From positions 92,074 through 156,073 of the forward strand of contig JADFMN010000009.1 of assembly GCA_022563855.1 (NCBI GenBank): 64,000 nt of DNA, read 5' to 3'. Each line of letters begins with the position of its first letter. Positions within the stretch are counted from its first letter, which is position 1. This document shows, piece by piece, positions 1 through 8,037 of the stretch. Under the pieces are notes generated by a model. The model saw only the letters and a list, made by a program, of their open reading frames with translations, was not told the DNA's origin and searched no databases. Both the position numbers and the translations under genes were made by a program. The stretch comes from Armatimonadota bacterium (lineage in GTDB: Bacteria; Armatimonadota; Fimbriimonadia; Fimbriimonadales; Fimbriimonadaceae).

Positions 1-245
1 GCGATCTCGTCGCAACGCCGCTCGCAGTCTTTGGCGCCGACAAGCTGCCGCAACTGATCGACGGATGGGACACGTTCGGGCCGATCTTGATTTCGATGGT
101 TGGTGAAGACGGTCTCAGCCGCTTTGCGCACGCCGCGCTGTCCGAATCTTCGCTCGACGTAGGCTACTCCCGTGGCCCGGTGCAACCGCTGGGGCCGGAA
201 CCTTCGAAGGCACTTGAGAGCATCGTTGCCGCAATTCAGGCCTAA
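1..245 (+). CDS. C-terminal end of an unrecognised protein (cut by window edge)
   Basis: An open frame enters from the left edge and ends at the TAA at 243-245, giving about 80 residues (ending ...ESIVAAIQA). No stop interrupts it and codon use resembles the neighbours. The visible part has no domain I can name; it includes a mixed hydrophobic stretch around GPILISMVG. It converges on the next gene, the two stop codons overlapping by four bases. The start lies outside the window, so function and length are unknown. Confidence 0.6.
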   Translation, partial: DLVATPLAVFGADKLPQLIDGWDTFGPILISMVGEDGLSRFAHAALSESSLDVGYSRGPVQPLGPEPSKALESIVAAIQA

Positions 246-1087
246 CCGGGCTGGCGCTGCCGCCTCACGGCTACCTGTGCAAACGGGTCGTCGTCGCGCG
301 GCTCCATGAGGAACTTATCGCCGTACGCTTCGTACTCATACGGCCCGTCGGTCTCCGGCGAAGCGAAAATTGCGTGAGACATATTCCGCAACAGGTCCGT
401 GATCAGAACCTGTTGATCGGCCTCGGTCGGGTCGGTGCGGAGTTCGCGTCGCCCCACCTTGCGCAAGCCGCGCGTTTCGGCGAATCCGAGCCCCTCTTCT
501 TCGTGGCGCCAAATCACCCGGACGTGAAAATCCGGGCGCTCCGCGTCACCGTTCGCCTCGAGACGGGATGTCAGCTCGGATGAGGTCATCAGCTCCTCCG
601 CCATCCGGTCGTAAACCACGAGTCCGTCAACCAGGTGGCACACGGCGTCGGCGAGGTGCGGCATGAACTGTAAATGTCGCAAGTCCTTGAGCACCACCAC
701 AGACGCGTATCTGAGCTTGATCATCGACGTCGTTTCTGGTAGACGCTCCAGGACTTCAGCGCTTGGTACGGCGGCCTGCTCGAACAGGTCCGGTCGGAAA
801 ACGTGCGGGTTCTTGGTGCGCAGGGCAAGGCCCATGTGCAACCGGACGTCGCTCATGACCAAGCCTTCGCGCGTTGTGATGCACGGCCCGCCATCGCGCA
901 AGTACGGGTTCTCGGTGATCAGGCGCGTCATGATCGCCTTCTGGTCGGGCAGTTTTTCAGCGGTGCTGTAGATCCAGTATTCGCAGATCGCTTCGTAGCC
1001 GCTTTTTCGGCGGGCCGTCACTAGGCGGGCGGCTAAGATAGCAATGCCCAATCCGACAAGGACGATCGGAATCCACAGGCCACCCAT
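242..1087 (-). CDS. Hypothetical single-pass membrane protein
   Basis: 281 residues. The first ~20 residues (GGLWIPIVLVGLGIAILAARL) form one membrane segment followed by a positively charged stretch (TARRK), so the long remainder is probably cytoplasmic. The rest is a mixed alpha/beta globular region with no motif I recognise. It starts one base after the stop of the small zinc-finger gene upstream, so the two are almost certainly one transcript. No family assigned; existence as a gene is well supported by length, tight spacing and the lack of a competing frame. Confidence 0.7.
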   Translation of the reverse strand: MGGLWIPIVLVGLGIAILAARLVTARRKSGYEAICEYWIYSTAEKLPDQKAIMTRLITENPYLRDGGPCITTREGLVMSDVRLHMGLALRTKNPHVFRPDLFEQAAVPSAEVLERLPETTSMIKLRYASVVVLKDLRHLQFMPHLADAVCHLVDGLVVYDRMAEELMTSSELTSRLEANGDAERPDFHVRVIWRHEEEGLGFAETRGLRKVGRRELRTDPTEADQQVLITDLLRNMSHAIFASPETDGPYEYEAYGDKFLMEPRDDDPFAQVAVRRQRQPG

Positions 1088-1088
1088 G

Positions 1089-1304
1089 CTAAGGTCCGAC
1101 TCCCGCTAGCCACCGCTCGGCCAAACGCAGCTCTTCGTCATTCAAGAGCGCATGGCACAGATCGCACAGCGCCGCCTCGTTCACGCCCTTGGCGCGGCAC
1201 AACAGGCAGGCGTTCTCTCGCCGCGCCTTCTTGACGAGGCGCTTTTGCGTGAGCGTCCACCGGAGCTGGTGGCGAGGGATGCCTTGCGCGTTGATTCGGT
1301 CCAC
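1089..1304 (-). CDS. Small CxxC...CxxC zinc-finger-like protein
   Basis: 71 residues from a GTG start. Two knuckles, CLLC (about residues 33-36) and CDLC (about 47-50), are spaced as in a small zinc-ribbon, preceded by a basic segment (QKRLVKKARREN) that could bind nucleic acid. The GTG is preceded by TAGAAT seven bases upstream with no Shine-Dalgarno site, which fits the leaderless pattern seen elsewhere in the window. It is followed after one base by the membrane protein gene, suggesting co-transcription. Role unknown. Confidence 0.6.
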   Translation of the reverse strand: MDRINAQGIPRHQLRWTLTQKRLVKKARRENACLLCRAKGVNEAALCDLCHALLNDEELRLAERWLAGVGP

Positions 1305-1311
1305 TGCGCCG

Positions 1312-1317
1312 ATTCTA
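1312..1317 (-). promoter_or_regulatory. -10 box TAGAAT, leaderless type
   Basis: On the minus strand TAGAAT lies 7 nt before the GTG at 1304, with no room for a Shine-Dalgarno site. It belongs to the TANNNT set described in the findings. Confidence 0.5.
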
Positions 1318-1326
1318 CCAATGTTG

Positions 1327-2385
1327 CTAGCTCTCCCAAGCTTCGATCACGGCATTCATCAGCGCGCCGACGTCATGTCCGCCCGTGTTCGTCATCACGC
1401 AGTACACCAGGCCCGTCTTGCGATCGACGTAAAGGTACGTGCGCGAGCCCTGCTGTGAACCGCCGTGAACCGGGTTGCCTTCGCCCGTCAGCGCCCAGCC
1501 CAGGCCGCGCCCTGTGTCGAAACCGCCGAAGAACTGGGCCGACCACATGAAGTCGACCGTCACCTTCTTCAAGAGTTTATTGTGCAAAACAGCGTCGCCG
1601 AATCGCGCCAGGTCGATCGGGCTCGATTCCATCCCACCGCCTGCGTACTTCCAGCTGTTGTCTTCAACGCGGATCGGTAGTTGCCCAACCCCATTGCGGT
1701 CCTTCCCATACAGCTGGGATCTGTGCTTGTTCTCGATCTCTCGCTTCTCAAGCCGCAGCGAGCCGAGGCTAGCTCTCTCAAACACGTTGACCGTCAAGTA
1801 CTCTTCGAACGTCATGCCGGACGCACCTTCGATCATCAGAGCGACTAGGGTGAAAGCGTGTGTGCTGTAGCGGTACCTCGTGCCAGGTTCGTACAGAAGG
1901 TCGTCGTCAGCAAATTTCTTGATTGCGTCGGACGTCTTATCAATCCGCTCGATACCGTTGTCCTGACGAGTTACGAGATAGTGCCGAATGCCCGCCGTGT
2001 GGGTGAGCAGATGGCGCAAAGTGAACGTGTACTCCTTCGTGGGAAATGCAGGGGCGTATCTTTGCGCATGTGCGAAAAGCGACATCTTCCCGCTTTCGAC
2101 AAGCTGCAGGGCCGCGATTGTCGTCACCGGTTTGCTGATAGACGCAAGTCGGTATACGGTGTCGCCCGTTGCTTCGATCTTTGCGTCCCGGTCTTGCCAG
2201 CCGAACCCGTCTGCGAACAGCACTTTGCCGTCCTTCACAATCGCTACTGAACCGCCGACAACCCCATTGTCGGCCATGTGCTTTTCAAAGGCTTCGCGGA
2301 CGTCGGCGCCGTCGGCGAGGACGGCGCTTGAGATGCTCAGGATCCAAATGCAGACGGCGAAGAGGTGCGCGAATCGTGTCGTCAT
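1327..2385 (-). CDS. Secreted serine hydrolase, beta-lactamase / class C family
   Basis: 352 residues with an N-terminal signal peptide (hydrophobic residues 8-24, likely cleaved after VLADG). The penicillin-binding-protein fold is shown by the SxxK box S82-I-S-K85 carrying the nucleophile, a YST variant of the YxN box around residue 168, and the VHGGSQQG box near the C terminus that replaces KTG in this family. Such enzymes hydrolyse esters, D-amino-acid peptides or amides in the periplasm; the true substrate cannot be read from sequence. It is transcribed away from xthA from a shared palindromic promoter region. Confidence 0.85.
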   Translation of the reverse strand: MTTRFAHLFAVCIWILSISSAVLADGADVREAFEKHMADNGVVGGSVAIVKDGKVLFADGFGWQDRDAKIEATGDTVYRLASISKPVTTIAALQLVESGKMSLFAHAQRYAPAFPTKEYTFTLRHLLTHTAGIRHYLVTRQDNGIERIDKTSDAIKKFADDDLLYEPGTRYRYSTHAFTLVALMIEGASGMTFEEYLTVNVFERASLGSLRLEKREIENKHRSQLYGKDRNGVGQLPIRVEDNSWKYAGGGMESSPIDLARFGDAVLHNKLLKKVTVDFMWSAQFFGGFDTGRGLGWALTGEGNPVHGGSQQGSRTYLYVDRKTGLVYCVMTNTGGHDVGALMNAVIEAWES

Positions 2386-2391
2386 TGGCGA

Positions 2392-2413
2392 AGGTTACCC
2401 ACAGTGGTAACCT
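2392..2413. promoter_or_regulatory. Back-to-back divergent promoters within a 22-bp palindrome
   Basis: AGGTTACC (2392-2399) and GGTAACCT (2406-2413) form a perfect 8-bp inverted repeat. Each arm supplies a TAACCT -10 box, one pointing to the ATG at 2385 (6-nt gap) and one to the ATG at 2421 (7-nt gap). For the rightward promoter TTGGCG at 2385-2390 sits 17 nt before the -10 box, a standard -35 spacing. Both transcripts would be leaderless. Confidence 0.55.
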
Positions 2414-2420
2414 CGGTTGC

Positions 2421-3197
2421 ATGAAGATCGCGACGTTCAACGTGAACTCAGTCCGTGCGCGGCTGCCCGTCGTGCTGGACTGGCTGCGGTACCACGACCC
2501 CGACGTGCTGGCTTTGCAAGAGACCAAGGTGCCGGACGACGGATTTCCTGTGAAGGAGTTCGAGGAGCTTGGCTACCAGGTCGCGATGCACGGGCAGAAG
2601 AGCTACAACGGCGTCGCGATCATCAGTAAGGAGAAGGCGAAGGACGTACAGTTCGGCCTCGGCGACGAACAGCTCGACGAGGAGTGCCGGGTCATCCGCG
2701 CGACGTTCGACGGCGTCACGGTGATCAACACGTACGTGCCGAACGGCAACGAGGTCAACAGCGAGAAGTGGGGATTCAAGATGCGGTGGCTCGACTGTTT
2801 TGCCGAGTTTTCTAAGGACTTTGCTAAGAGCAGCGAGCGTGCGATCTGGCTCGGCGACATCAACGTCGCCCCGACCCCGGGAGACGTTTACGATTCAGAG
2901 CGAATGGCGGGCGGGGTCGCGCACCACCCGGACGAGTTCAAGCGTCTCAAGAAGATCGTCAAGACCGGGTGGAGCGACTGCTTTCTTGAGTTCTGCACCG
3001 CGCCGGGGCAGTACACGTTCTGGGATTTTCGCGTGCCAAACTCGGTCGGCCTGAACGCCGGATGGCGGCTCGATCACATCTACTGCACCGAGTCGATGCG
3101 CGAAAAGTGCCAGCGGTGCTGGGTGGACAAAACCCCCCGGGAGGAAGAAAAACCGAGCGATCACACTCCGGTCGTCGCAGAGTTTGATACCATGTAG
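2421..3197 (+). CDS. xthA: Exodeoxyribonuclease III (AP endonuclease)
   Basis: 258 residues, the usual length for bacterial exonuclease III, which cleaves at abasic sites and removes 3' blocking groups in base excision repair. The start MKIATFNVNSVRARL, the LQETK box with the metal-binding Glu, the LGDINVAPTPGD box with catalytic Asp/Asn, and the terminal SDHTPV box with catalytic His are all present. The open frame runs further upstream, but the conserved N terminus begins at 2421 and a -10 box lies 7 nt before it. The stop overlaps the GTG of the next gene by one base, so the two are probably translationally coupled. Confidence 0.93.
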   Translation: MKIATFNVNSVRARLPVVLDWLRYHDPDVLALQETKVPDDGFPVKEFEELGYQVAMHGQKSYNGVAIISKEKAKDVQFGLGDEQLDEECRVIRATFDGVTVINTYVPNGNEVNSEKWGFKMRWLDCFAEFSKDFAKSSERAIWLGDINVAPTPGDVYDSERMAGGVAHHPDEFKRLKKIVKTGWSDCFLEFCTAPGQYTFWDFRVPNSVGLNAGWRLDHIYCTESMREKCQRCWVDKTPREEEKPSDHTPVVAEFDTM

Positions 3198-3967
3198 TGG
3201 TGTTACTCTGCTTAGCTTTGCTTGCAGTTCAGGACAAACCGGTGTTCGCCGACGGGTTCGAGAGCGGTTCGCTCGACGACTGGAGCGATCGCCGTGGCAC
3301 GATTGTTTTCGACACGACGGAAAAGTACGAGGGCGAGTACAGCCTGCGGTTCGAGGCGCGTCGGGGGAAGGGCACGGGCGCGAAGATCGTCCGCTGGTTC
3401 ATGCCTGGGTACGACGAGATTTACATCCGGTGGGAGGTGAAGTTCAACAGCGACTTCGACCAGGGCCGGGGGATGCACCTCAGCTGGGTCGCAGGCAACC
3501 GCACGGACAACAAGTACTCGGCGTTCGGAAAAACTGGCAGGCGCCCGACCGGCACGGATTTCTTCTTGACCAAGCTCGAACCGTGGAAGGTCGCCGGGAA
3601 GTACTACGCGCCGGGTGCGCTCTCCTTCTTCTCCTACTGGCCGGACATGGCGACGGGTGCTCTCGGCGACTACGGCAACCTCCTGATGCCGAAGAACCCC
3701 GCCCGGGTTCCGCGGGGGCGGTGGGTCGGGATGTCGATGATGATCAAGCTGAATACGCCTGGCCAGTACGACGGAGAGCAGGCGTTTTGGATGGACGGTC
3801 GCCTCCGTGGGCGTTGGGAGAACATGCGCTTCCGCGATACGCTCGATCTGAAGCTCAACTCGTTCACGCTGGAGCTTTATATCCACGAAAACGCGAAGCG
3901 GAACGTGCTGTGGTACGACGACGTCGTGATCAGCACCGAGCCGTTCTCTTGGATGACGGACGGTTGA
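3197..3967 (+). CDS. Secreted jelly-roll protein, polysaccharide-lyase-like (paralogue of 23438-24208)
   Basis: 256 residues from a GTG that overlaps the xthA stop (TAGTG). A short signal peptide (VLLCLALLAVQ) precedes FADGFESGSLDDW, a common opening of concanavalin-A-like carbohydrate-active modules. The central RWEVKFNSDFDQGRGMHL and WPDMATG regions, aromatic-rich strands and a C-terminal NVLWYDDVVIS strand suggest a beta-sandwich like those of polysaccharide lyases or glycan-binding proteins. A paralogue of the same length lies at 23438-24208. Enzyme activity is inference; no catalytic residue was identified with confidence. Confidence 0.75.
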   Translation: MVLLCLALLAVQDKPVFADGFESGSLDDWSDRRGTIVFDTTEKYEGEYSLRFEARRGKGTGAKIVRWFMPGYDEIYIRWEVKFNSDFDQGRGMHLSWVAGNRTDNKYSAFGKTGRRPTGTDFFLTKLEPWKVAGKYYAPGALSFFSYWPDMATGALGDYGNLLMPKNPARVPRGRWVGMSMMIKLNTPGQYDGEQAFWMDGRLRGRWENMRFRDTLDLKLNSFTLELYIHENAKRNVLWYDDVVISTEPFSWMTDG

Positions 3968-3985
3968 GAACCGCGTCGTGAATGT

Positions 3986-4018
3986 TGAGCGAGCCACGCT
4001 GACTGCGCGGCTCGCTCA
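3986..4018. terminator. Bidirectional hairpin terminator
   Basis: TGAGCGAGCC (3986-3995) and GGCTCGCTCA (4009-4018) form a perfect 10-bp stem with a 13-nt loop, placed between two convergent genes. Only a weak T-rich run (ATTCTC) follows. Confidence 0.6.
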
Positions 4019-4041
4019 GATTCTCGTACGACGTTCAGAGA

Positions 4042-4686
4042 CTACTTGCCAGCCGAGATGTCGCCCATGCCTTTGACTTCCGGCGTGACGGTTGCCGGAT
4101 CGCCGAAGTACGTGACGTCGCCGAAGCCCTGCACCGTCGCTGTGAGCGACTCGCTCGCATAAACGTCCACGTCGCCCGCGCCTCGCACGGTGACTGTTGC
4201 GTCTTTCGCGATCAGGTCCTTCGCATCAACGTCGCCTGCGCCGCTGACAGAGATCGTCGCTGTGTCAACTTCGCCGGAAACTTCGACATCGCCGGCGCCA
4301 CGAACGGTCAGCTCGAAGCTCTCACCTGCAACGCCCTCGATGACCACGTCGCCCGCACCGCTCAGCGTGAACGCCGAGATCGCTGGCATCGTGATCCAAA
4401 TCTCGATGCTTCCTGTCGTGAAAAGACCCGTCGAATCTTCGCTGATCGTCAGGGTTCCGTCCTCGACGACCGTCGTGAGGTTCTCCAGCCGATCCTTCGG
4501 CCCCTCGATCTTCAAGTAGTAGTCGTCGCCGACCGTGACGTGGACGTCCGCAGCGCCTATCAATTCGATCGACGTGTACTCATCCACTGTCCGCTCGACT
4601 GTCTGCGCATGCGCCGAGACGTGCATGCATCCTCCTGCCATCACTCCACCAACTGCCATCGCGCTAATCTGTGCAATTCTATTCAT
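4042..4686 (-). CDS. Secreted GIN-domain protein (DUF2807, adhesin-head-like)
   Basis: 214 residues when started at the ATG at 4686; the frame is open further upstream but that part is low-complexity repeat DNA. The N terminus (MNRIAQISAMAVGGVMAGGC) is a signal sequence, possibly with a poor lipobox ending at the Cys. The body is a beta-helix-like series with five clear repeats of GxGD(V/I) (SGAGDV, RGAGDV, SGAGDV, RGAGDV, QGFGDV, KGMGDI), typical of the putative auto-transporter adhesin head GIN domain. Such proteins are exported and of unknown function. The next rightward gene cluster starts after a long repeat-rich spacer. Confidence 0.85.
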   Translation of the reverse strand: MNRIAQISAMAVGGVMAGGCMHVSAHAQTVERTVDEYTSIELIGAADVHVTVGDDYYLKIEGPKDRLENLTTVVEDGTLTISEDSTGLFTTGSIEIWITMPAISAFTLSGAGDVVIEGVAGESFELTVRGAGDVEVSGEVDTATISVSGAGDVDAKDLIAKDATVTVRGAGDVDVYASESLTATVQGFGDVTYFGDPATVTPEVKGMGDISAGK

Positions 4687-5222
4687 GGTTCCACCCACGG
4701 TACCGATTCGAGATACGGCGTGGGTTGGTTGCGAGGTTCCAGCGAAAATGGGTCGGCGGTTAGGGCCAAGGGCCTGGGGTCTAGGGTCAAAACGAACTTG
4801 AAACAATCCCTCTCCCGCTCTCCTCGATGTCGTCTTTCGATGAGCGTTATGAGTGGGAGAGGCAGGGTGAGGGCAGCGCAGGGCGAGGAATTGGCCCTCA
4901 CCCAACCTCTCCCGCCCACGTGGTCAAGCTGCAAATGGAACGTCGTAGGTCGGGAGAGGGGTTGCATGCAACTGGTTGCAAAACGAATTCGCCCGGGATG
5001 TGCGAGATTTGGGGGTTCGGAAGCTGGGAGGTTCGGGTTTGTTCGGACTTGTTCGTAACTTGTTACTCAAGCCTAGACCCTTGACCCTCGCCCCTCACCC
5101 ATCCACGTCGAACTCTCCACTGGAGACTTCTTTGGCGGACCCTCCTCTCCCCAGTCCTTCGTTGCTTCGACAAGCTCAGCACAGGCTTAGCTCAGGATGA
5201 CGGGGAGAGGGTGGATCGATCT
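4687..5222. repeat. Gene-free spacer with dispersed repeats
   Basis: No convincing gene. It holds inverted CT/GA-rich blocks (CCCTCTCCCGCT around 4808 with its complement near 4855, and CCTCACCCAACCTCTCCC near 4905 with GGGAGAGG near 4950), a TTCGG/GTTCGG-rich stretch (5031-5058) that matches the element inside the PrpD gene, and a TTCGACAAGCTCAG...GGCT copy (5167-5195). All of these families recur elsewhere in the window. Confidence 0.6.
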
Positions 5223-6623
5223 CTAGTTGCCCTCGTCGATCTGCCTGGGCAGCATCGTGTCAGCGCACGCGAGGTTGTACGCTGTCACGGCAGCAGCTAC
5301 GCTCGACTGGATCAAGTACGCGTTGATCGCGGCCGTCAGCTTATCGTGCTGCGTGTGGTGGATGTACCGATAGTCGGCGACGCCGGTCTCGTTCCAAAAG
5401 AATCCCGGAACGCCTACTCGGTTGAACGACGCGTGGTCGCTGCCGCCACCGCGGGGCATTCGCTCTGCCACGCGAATCGTCACGGGCATATTCGGGAACG
5501 CTTCGTTGAGCGGGTCCGTGGCCTCTCGCAGCATCGGGGCCATGCTCTCGATGCATCTGAGCCCTCCGCTGTAGTTCGTGCCGCCGTCGTCGACGAGCAC
5601 CGCGCTGATCATGTCCATCTCATCGGCGTGCATGGCCACATATCGGCGCGAGCCGTGGAGGCCTTGCTCCTCACCGGTCCACATGATGAACCGGATCGTT
5701 CGCTTCGGCTTCGCTCCTGCCGCCATGAGAAGGCGCGCCGCCTCCAGCGCGACCATCGTTCCCGTTCCGTTGTCGCAAGCACCGGTCGATCCAGGGCCGT
5801 CCCAGCTATCGAGGTGGCCGCTGACGATCACGACTTCGTCCGGCTTTTCAGTGCCCCGGATTTCGGCGATGACGTTGTAGTTGGCGATCGGTCCCTGTCG
5901 CATCGTCTGCCGGAGGTCGAACTCGAGAATCGTGATTCTGCCTGCGTCGACGTTTGCGGCTGCCGCTTCAAAGTCGCTTTTACGAACGGTGATGCTCACG
6001 TCAGTCGGGAGGTCGTCCCATTTGATGTTGTAGCTTCCGCCGGTGAGAACCAGTTCGTTTCGCGCGCTGGCGACCTTGCCCAGCGCGCCAGCCGCCTTCA
6101 GCGCCTGCCAGATTTCGTTTCGTACATCACGCTCAGGAAGTCCCTCGGTGCCTCTCGGATTCATCAGTATCCACGCACCGTTGAACCGACCTGTGCGCCG
6201 CTTGGCGTCCTCGAGGGTGAGCGGCTCTCTCACAGTGCGTCCGACCAGCAGCCGGTTGGTGCCAGGCGTCCAAGATCGCGTGGTGAACTCAAAGTTGCGC
6301 TGCTCGGGGGCGGTCATGCGGCCGATGTGGCTCCTTCCGCGGTCGAATCCGACGGGCCACTCGCCCCACTGTTCAAGCTCGACGTTTTCCAGTCCGAACG
6401 AGCGGAACTGTGACGCGGTCCACTCGCACGCCCTTTGAAGCGCCAGCGAACTCGTCAACCGCGCTCCGATCTGCTCGGTCAGATACTCCAGGTGAGCACG
6501 GGTCTGATTGCGGGTCTTGCCCTCGTCGATGATCTTTGCGATGACGTCTGGGTCGCCTTGGGCCAGGGCGCCAGCCGCCAGACAACTCAGCGCGGCTAGC
6601 GCCGCGACTCGAAAACGAACCAT
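5223..6623 (-). CDS. Secreted M28-family zinc aminopeptidase
   Basis: 466 residues from the ATG at 6623; the longer frame upstream lacks conserved features whereas MVRFRVAALAALSCLAAGALAQ is a textbook signal peptide. A PA-type insert precedes the M28 catalytic domain. The two-zinc site is visible: SGHLDSWDGPG (His and Asp), ACDNGTGT (bridging Asp), WTGEEQGLHGS (general base Glu and ligand Glu), VLVDDGGTNY (Asp) and a late YIHHTQHD (His). Family members are exported exopeptidases that trim peptides. A second, more distant M28 peptidase is at 53971-55335. The gene is divergent from the thioredoxin-like gene at 6670, with a 46-bp shared promoter space. Confidence 0.9.
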   Translation of the reverse strand: MVRFRVAALAALSCLAAGALAQGDPDVIAKIIDEGKTRNQTRAHLEYLTEQIGARLTSSLALQRACEWTASQFRSFGLENVELEQWGEWPVGFDRGRSHIGRMTAPEQRNFEFTTRSWTPGTNRLLVGRTVREPLTLEDAKRRTGRFNGAWILMNPRGTEGLPERDVRNEIWQALKAAGALGKVASARNELVLTGGSYNIKWDDLPTDVSITVRKSDFEAAAANVDAGRITILEFDLRQTMRQGPIANYNVIAEIRGTEKPDEVVIVSGHLDSWDGPGSTGACDNGTGTMVALEAARLLMAAGAKPKRTIRFIMWTGEEQGLHGSRRYVAMHADEMDMISAVLVDDGGTNYSGGLRCIESMAPMLREATDPLNEAFPNMPVTIRVAERMPRGGGSDHASFNRVGVPGFFWNETGVADYRYIHHTQHDKLTAAINAYLIQSSVAAAVTAYNLACADTMLPRQIDEGN

Positions 6624-6669
6624 GTCCCGTTTTACCGCGAATCTGCATCCAGAGTTGCGAATGTGAATA

Positions 6670-7230
6670 ATGATTGGTATGAGACATCTCAAAATCGTTC
6701 TGTGTCTGGCAGTTGCATTGAGTGCCGCTGCGGCCTTTGCACAGGCCACTGCGACCGCTCCGCCGAGTTCGGATGAGTTGATGAAGAGCGCGACGGCGAA
6801 GGCCGTCAAAGAGAGCAAGAGCGTCTGGGTCATCTTTCACGCGTCGTGGTGAGGCTGGTGCAAACGCCTCGATAAGTTTATCGAGGAAAACAAGACTGCG
6901 CTGAACAAGTACTTTGTGATCGTCCACATCGATGTGCAGGAACGAGGCGAGAAGACAGCGCTGATGAACCCGGGCGGCGAAGAGTACATGATCGCGCTGA
7001 AAGGCGAACGCGCTGGCTTGCCGTTCTACGCTTTCGTAGATATCAAAGGCAAGATGATCGTAAACGCCATGCAGATGAAGCGCGGCGAAACGATGGGCAA
7101 CATCGGCCATCCGGTCTCGCCAGAAGAGGTGACCAACTTTATGAAGATCGTGAAGAAGGCCGCGCCGAAAATCAGCGACGCCGACGCGAAGAAGCTATCG
7201 GACTGGCTCCTGAATCAGGACATCGGCTAG
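6670..7230 (+). CDS. Thioredoxin-like protein with in-frame UGA at the first catalytic Cys (candidate selenoprotein)
   Basis: Read through one TGA (6850-6852), the frame gives 186 residues: a signal peptide (LKIVLCLAVALSAAAAFAQ), the strand KSVWVIFHASW, then UGA, then GWCKRLDKFIEE, and a cis-proline segment GLPFYAFVD. Relatives of this exported thioredoxin-like (thioredoxin_7-type) family have HASWCGWCK here, so UGA takes exactly the place of the nucleophilic cysteine, giving U61-G-W-C64. No other stop occurs and the downstream part is full length. A hairpin with a G in its apical loop starts 14 nt after the UGA. The alternative is a nonsense pseudogene from a single TGC/TGT to TGA change. 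The start could also be the ATG at 6679. The stop overlaps that of sodC by four bases (convergent). Confidence 0.7.
6867..6886 (+). promoter_or_regulatory. Candidate bacterial SECIS hairpin
   Basis: CCTCGATA (6867-6874) pairs perfectly with TATCGAGG (6879-6886), leaving the tetraloop AGTT with G in its second position. The loop begins 22 nt after the UGA, inside the distance range known for bacterial SECIS elements, and lies in the coding region as bacterial SECIS must. A bulged U as in E. coli fdhF is not seen. Confidence 0.5.
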
Positions 7231-7820
7231 CTGCCAGCCTTCGCGATGCCGATTACGCCGTAGCCGATCCGTGCGCCAGCGTTGCCGGTCGGCTGGCCAC
7301 CGTCGTCCGGCAGCGCGTGGATAACGACGCCTCGACCGACGATCGGGTTGACCATTCCTGCAACAGTGATGCCCTGCATCTCCGCCGAGTACTTCGCGAC
7401 GCCATCAGAGTCTGCGACGAGGTTGCCCATATCGCCAGCGTGTCTCGTGGAACCGGGTAGAGCGTGCGCGGTGTTGGCTGGGTTGTAGTGACCGCCCATG
7501 CTCTTGCCGTCCGTGGAGGTCATGTCGCCAAGCTCGTGGATGTGGAAGCCGTGCTTCGATCCTGGCTTTAGCCCGCTGATCTCGGCCTCGATCCTAACTC
7601 CGCCAGGGACGTCGGTAAACCGCACGACGCCAGAGGCCGTGTTGCCAGCAGTCGATTGGATTACGGCGACGGCGCTCGTAATCATTACGCGCTGGCGCCT
7701 GCTGGGGTCGATCGCTTGCTGCGCATCGGCGCTGCCGAAACTGGAGATCGCAGCCCCTACTCCAGCCGAGCCGGCGAGGAGCAGGGCAGTGACGAAACTG
7801 TTTGCATGGGAGAGCTTCAT
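7227..7820 (-). CDS. sodC: Cu/Zn superoxide dismutase lacking the structural disulfide
   Basis: 197 residues from the ATG at 7820 (signal sequence to about residue 34; an in-frame extension upstream is not conserved). It dismutates superoxide in the periplasm. All metal ligands are visible: GFHIH (H93, H95), GGHYNP (H111), H119, H127, D130 and VIHALPDD (H168). The two cysteines that normally form the intrasubunit disulfide are both replaced: the residue after GD is M100 (usually Cys) and the late GARxxCGVIG reads GARIGYGVIG (Y187). No cysteine occurs anywhere in the protein. A TACAAT -10 box and an AGGAT-type ribosome site precede the ATG. Confidence 0.9.
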   Translation of the reverse strand: MKLSHANSFVTALLLAGSAGVGAAISSFGSADAQQAIDPSRRQRVMITSAVAVIQSTAGNTASGVVRFTDVPGGVRIEAEISGLKPGSKHGFHIHELGDMTSTDGKSMGGHYNPANTAHALPGSTRHAGDMGNLVADSDGVAKYSAEMQGITVAGMVNPIVGRGVVIHALPDDGGQPTGNAGARIGYGVIGIAKAGS

Positions 7821-8037
7821 GATCCTGCCTGTTATTGTAATGTATGAGGCTCCGTGATCGCTCAAGTTCTTGCTGGTCCCCGGACAATGAGCCTCAGGGC
7901 CGGTGGCGCCCGACTTTCGGCGCAGACCTGGCAAATATACGGGGGGAATTGGGAACGGCTATCGGGGCGGCGCGGTTGAATCGAATCTGGACGCATTTGT
8001 CATGGATGCCAATCGGTACGTCCGCGGAGAGGAAAGA

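Noticed and set aside
6850..6852. Genome-wide UGA = Trp recoding as explanation for the in-frame TGA
   Set aside because: Many genes in the window end at TGA (glycosylase, sulfatase, VOC remnant), and the family residue at this site is Cys, not Trp.
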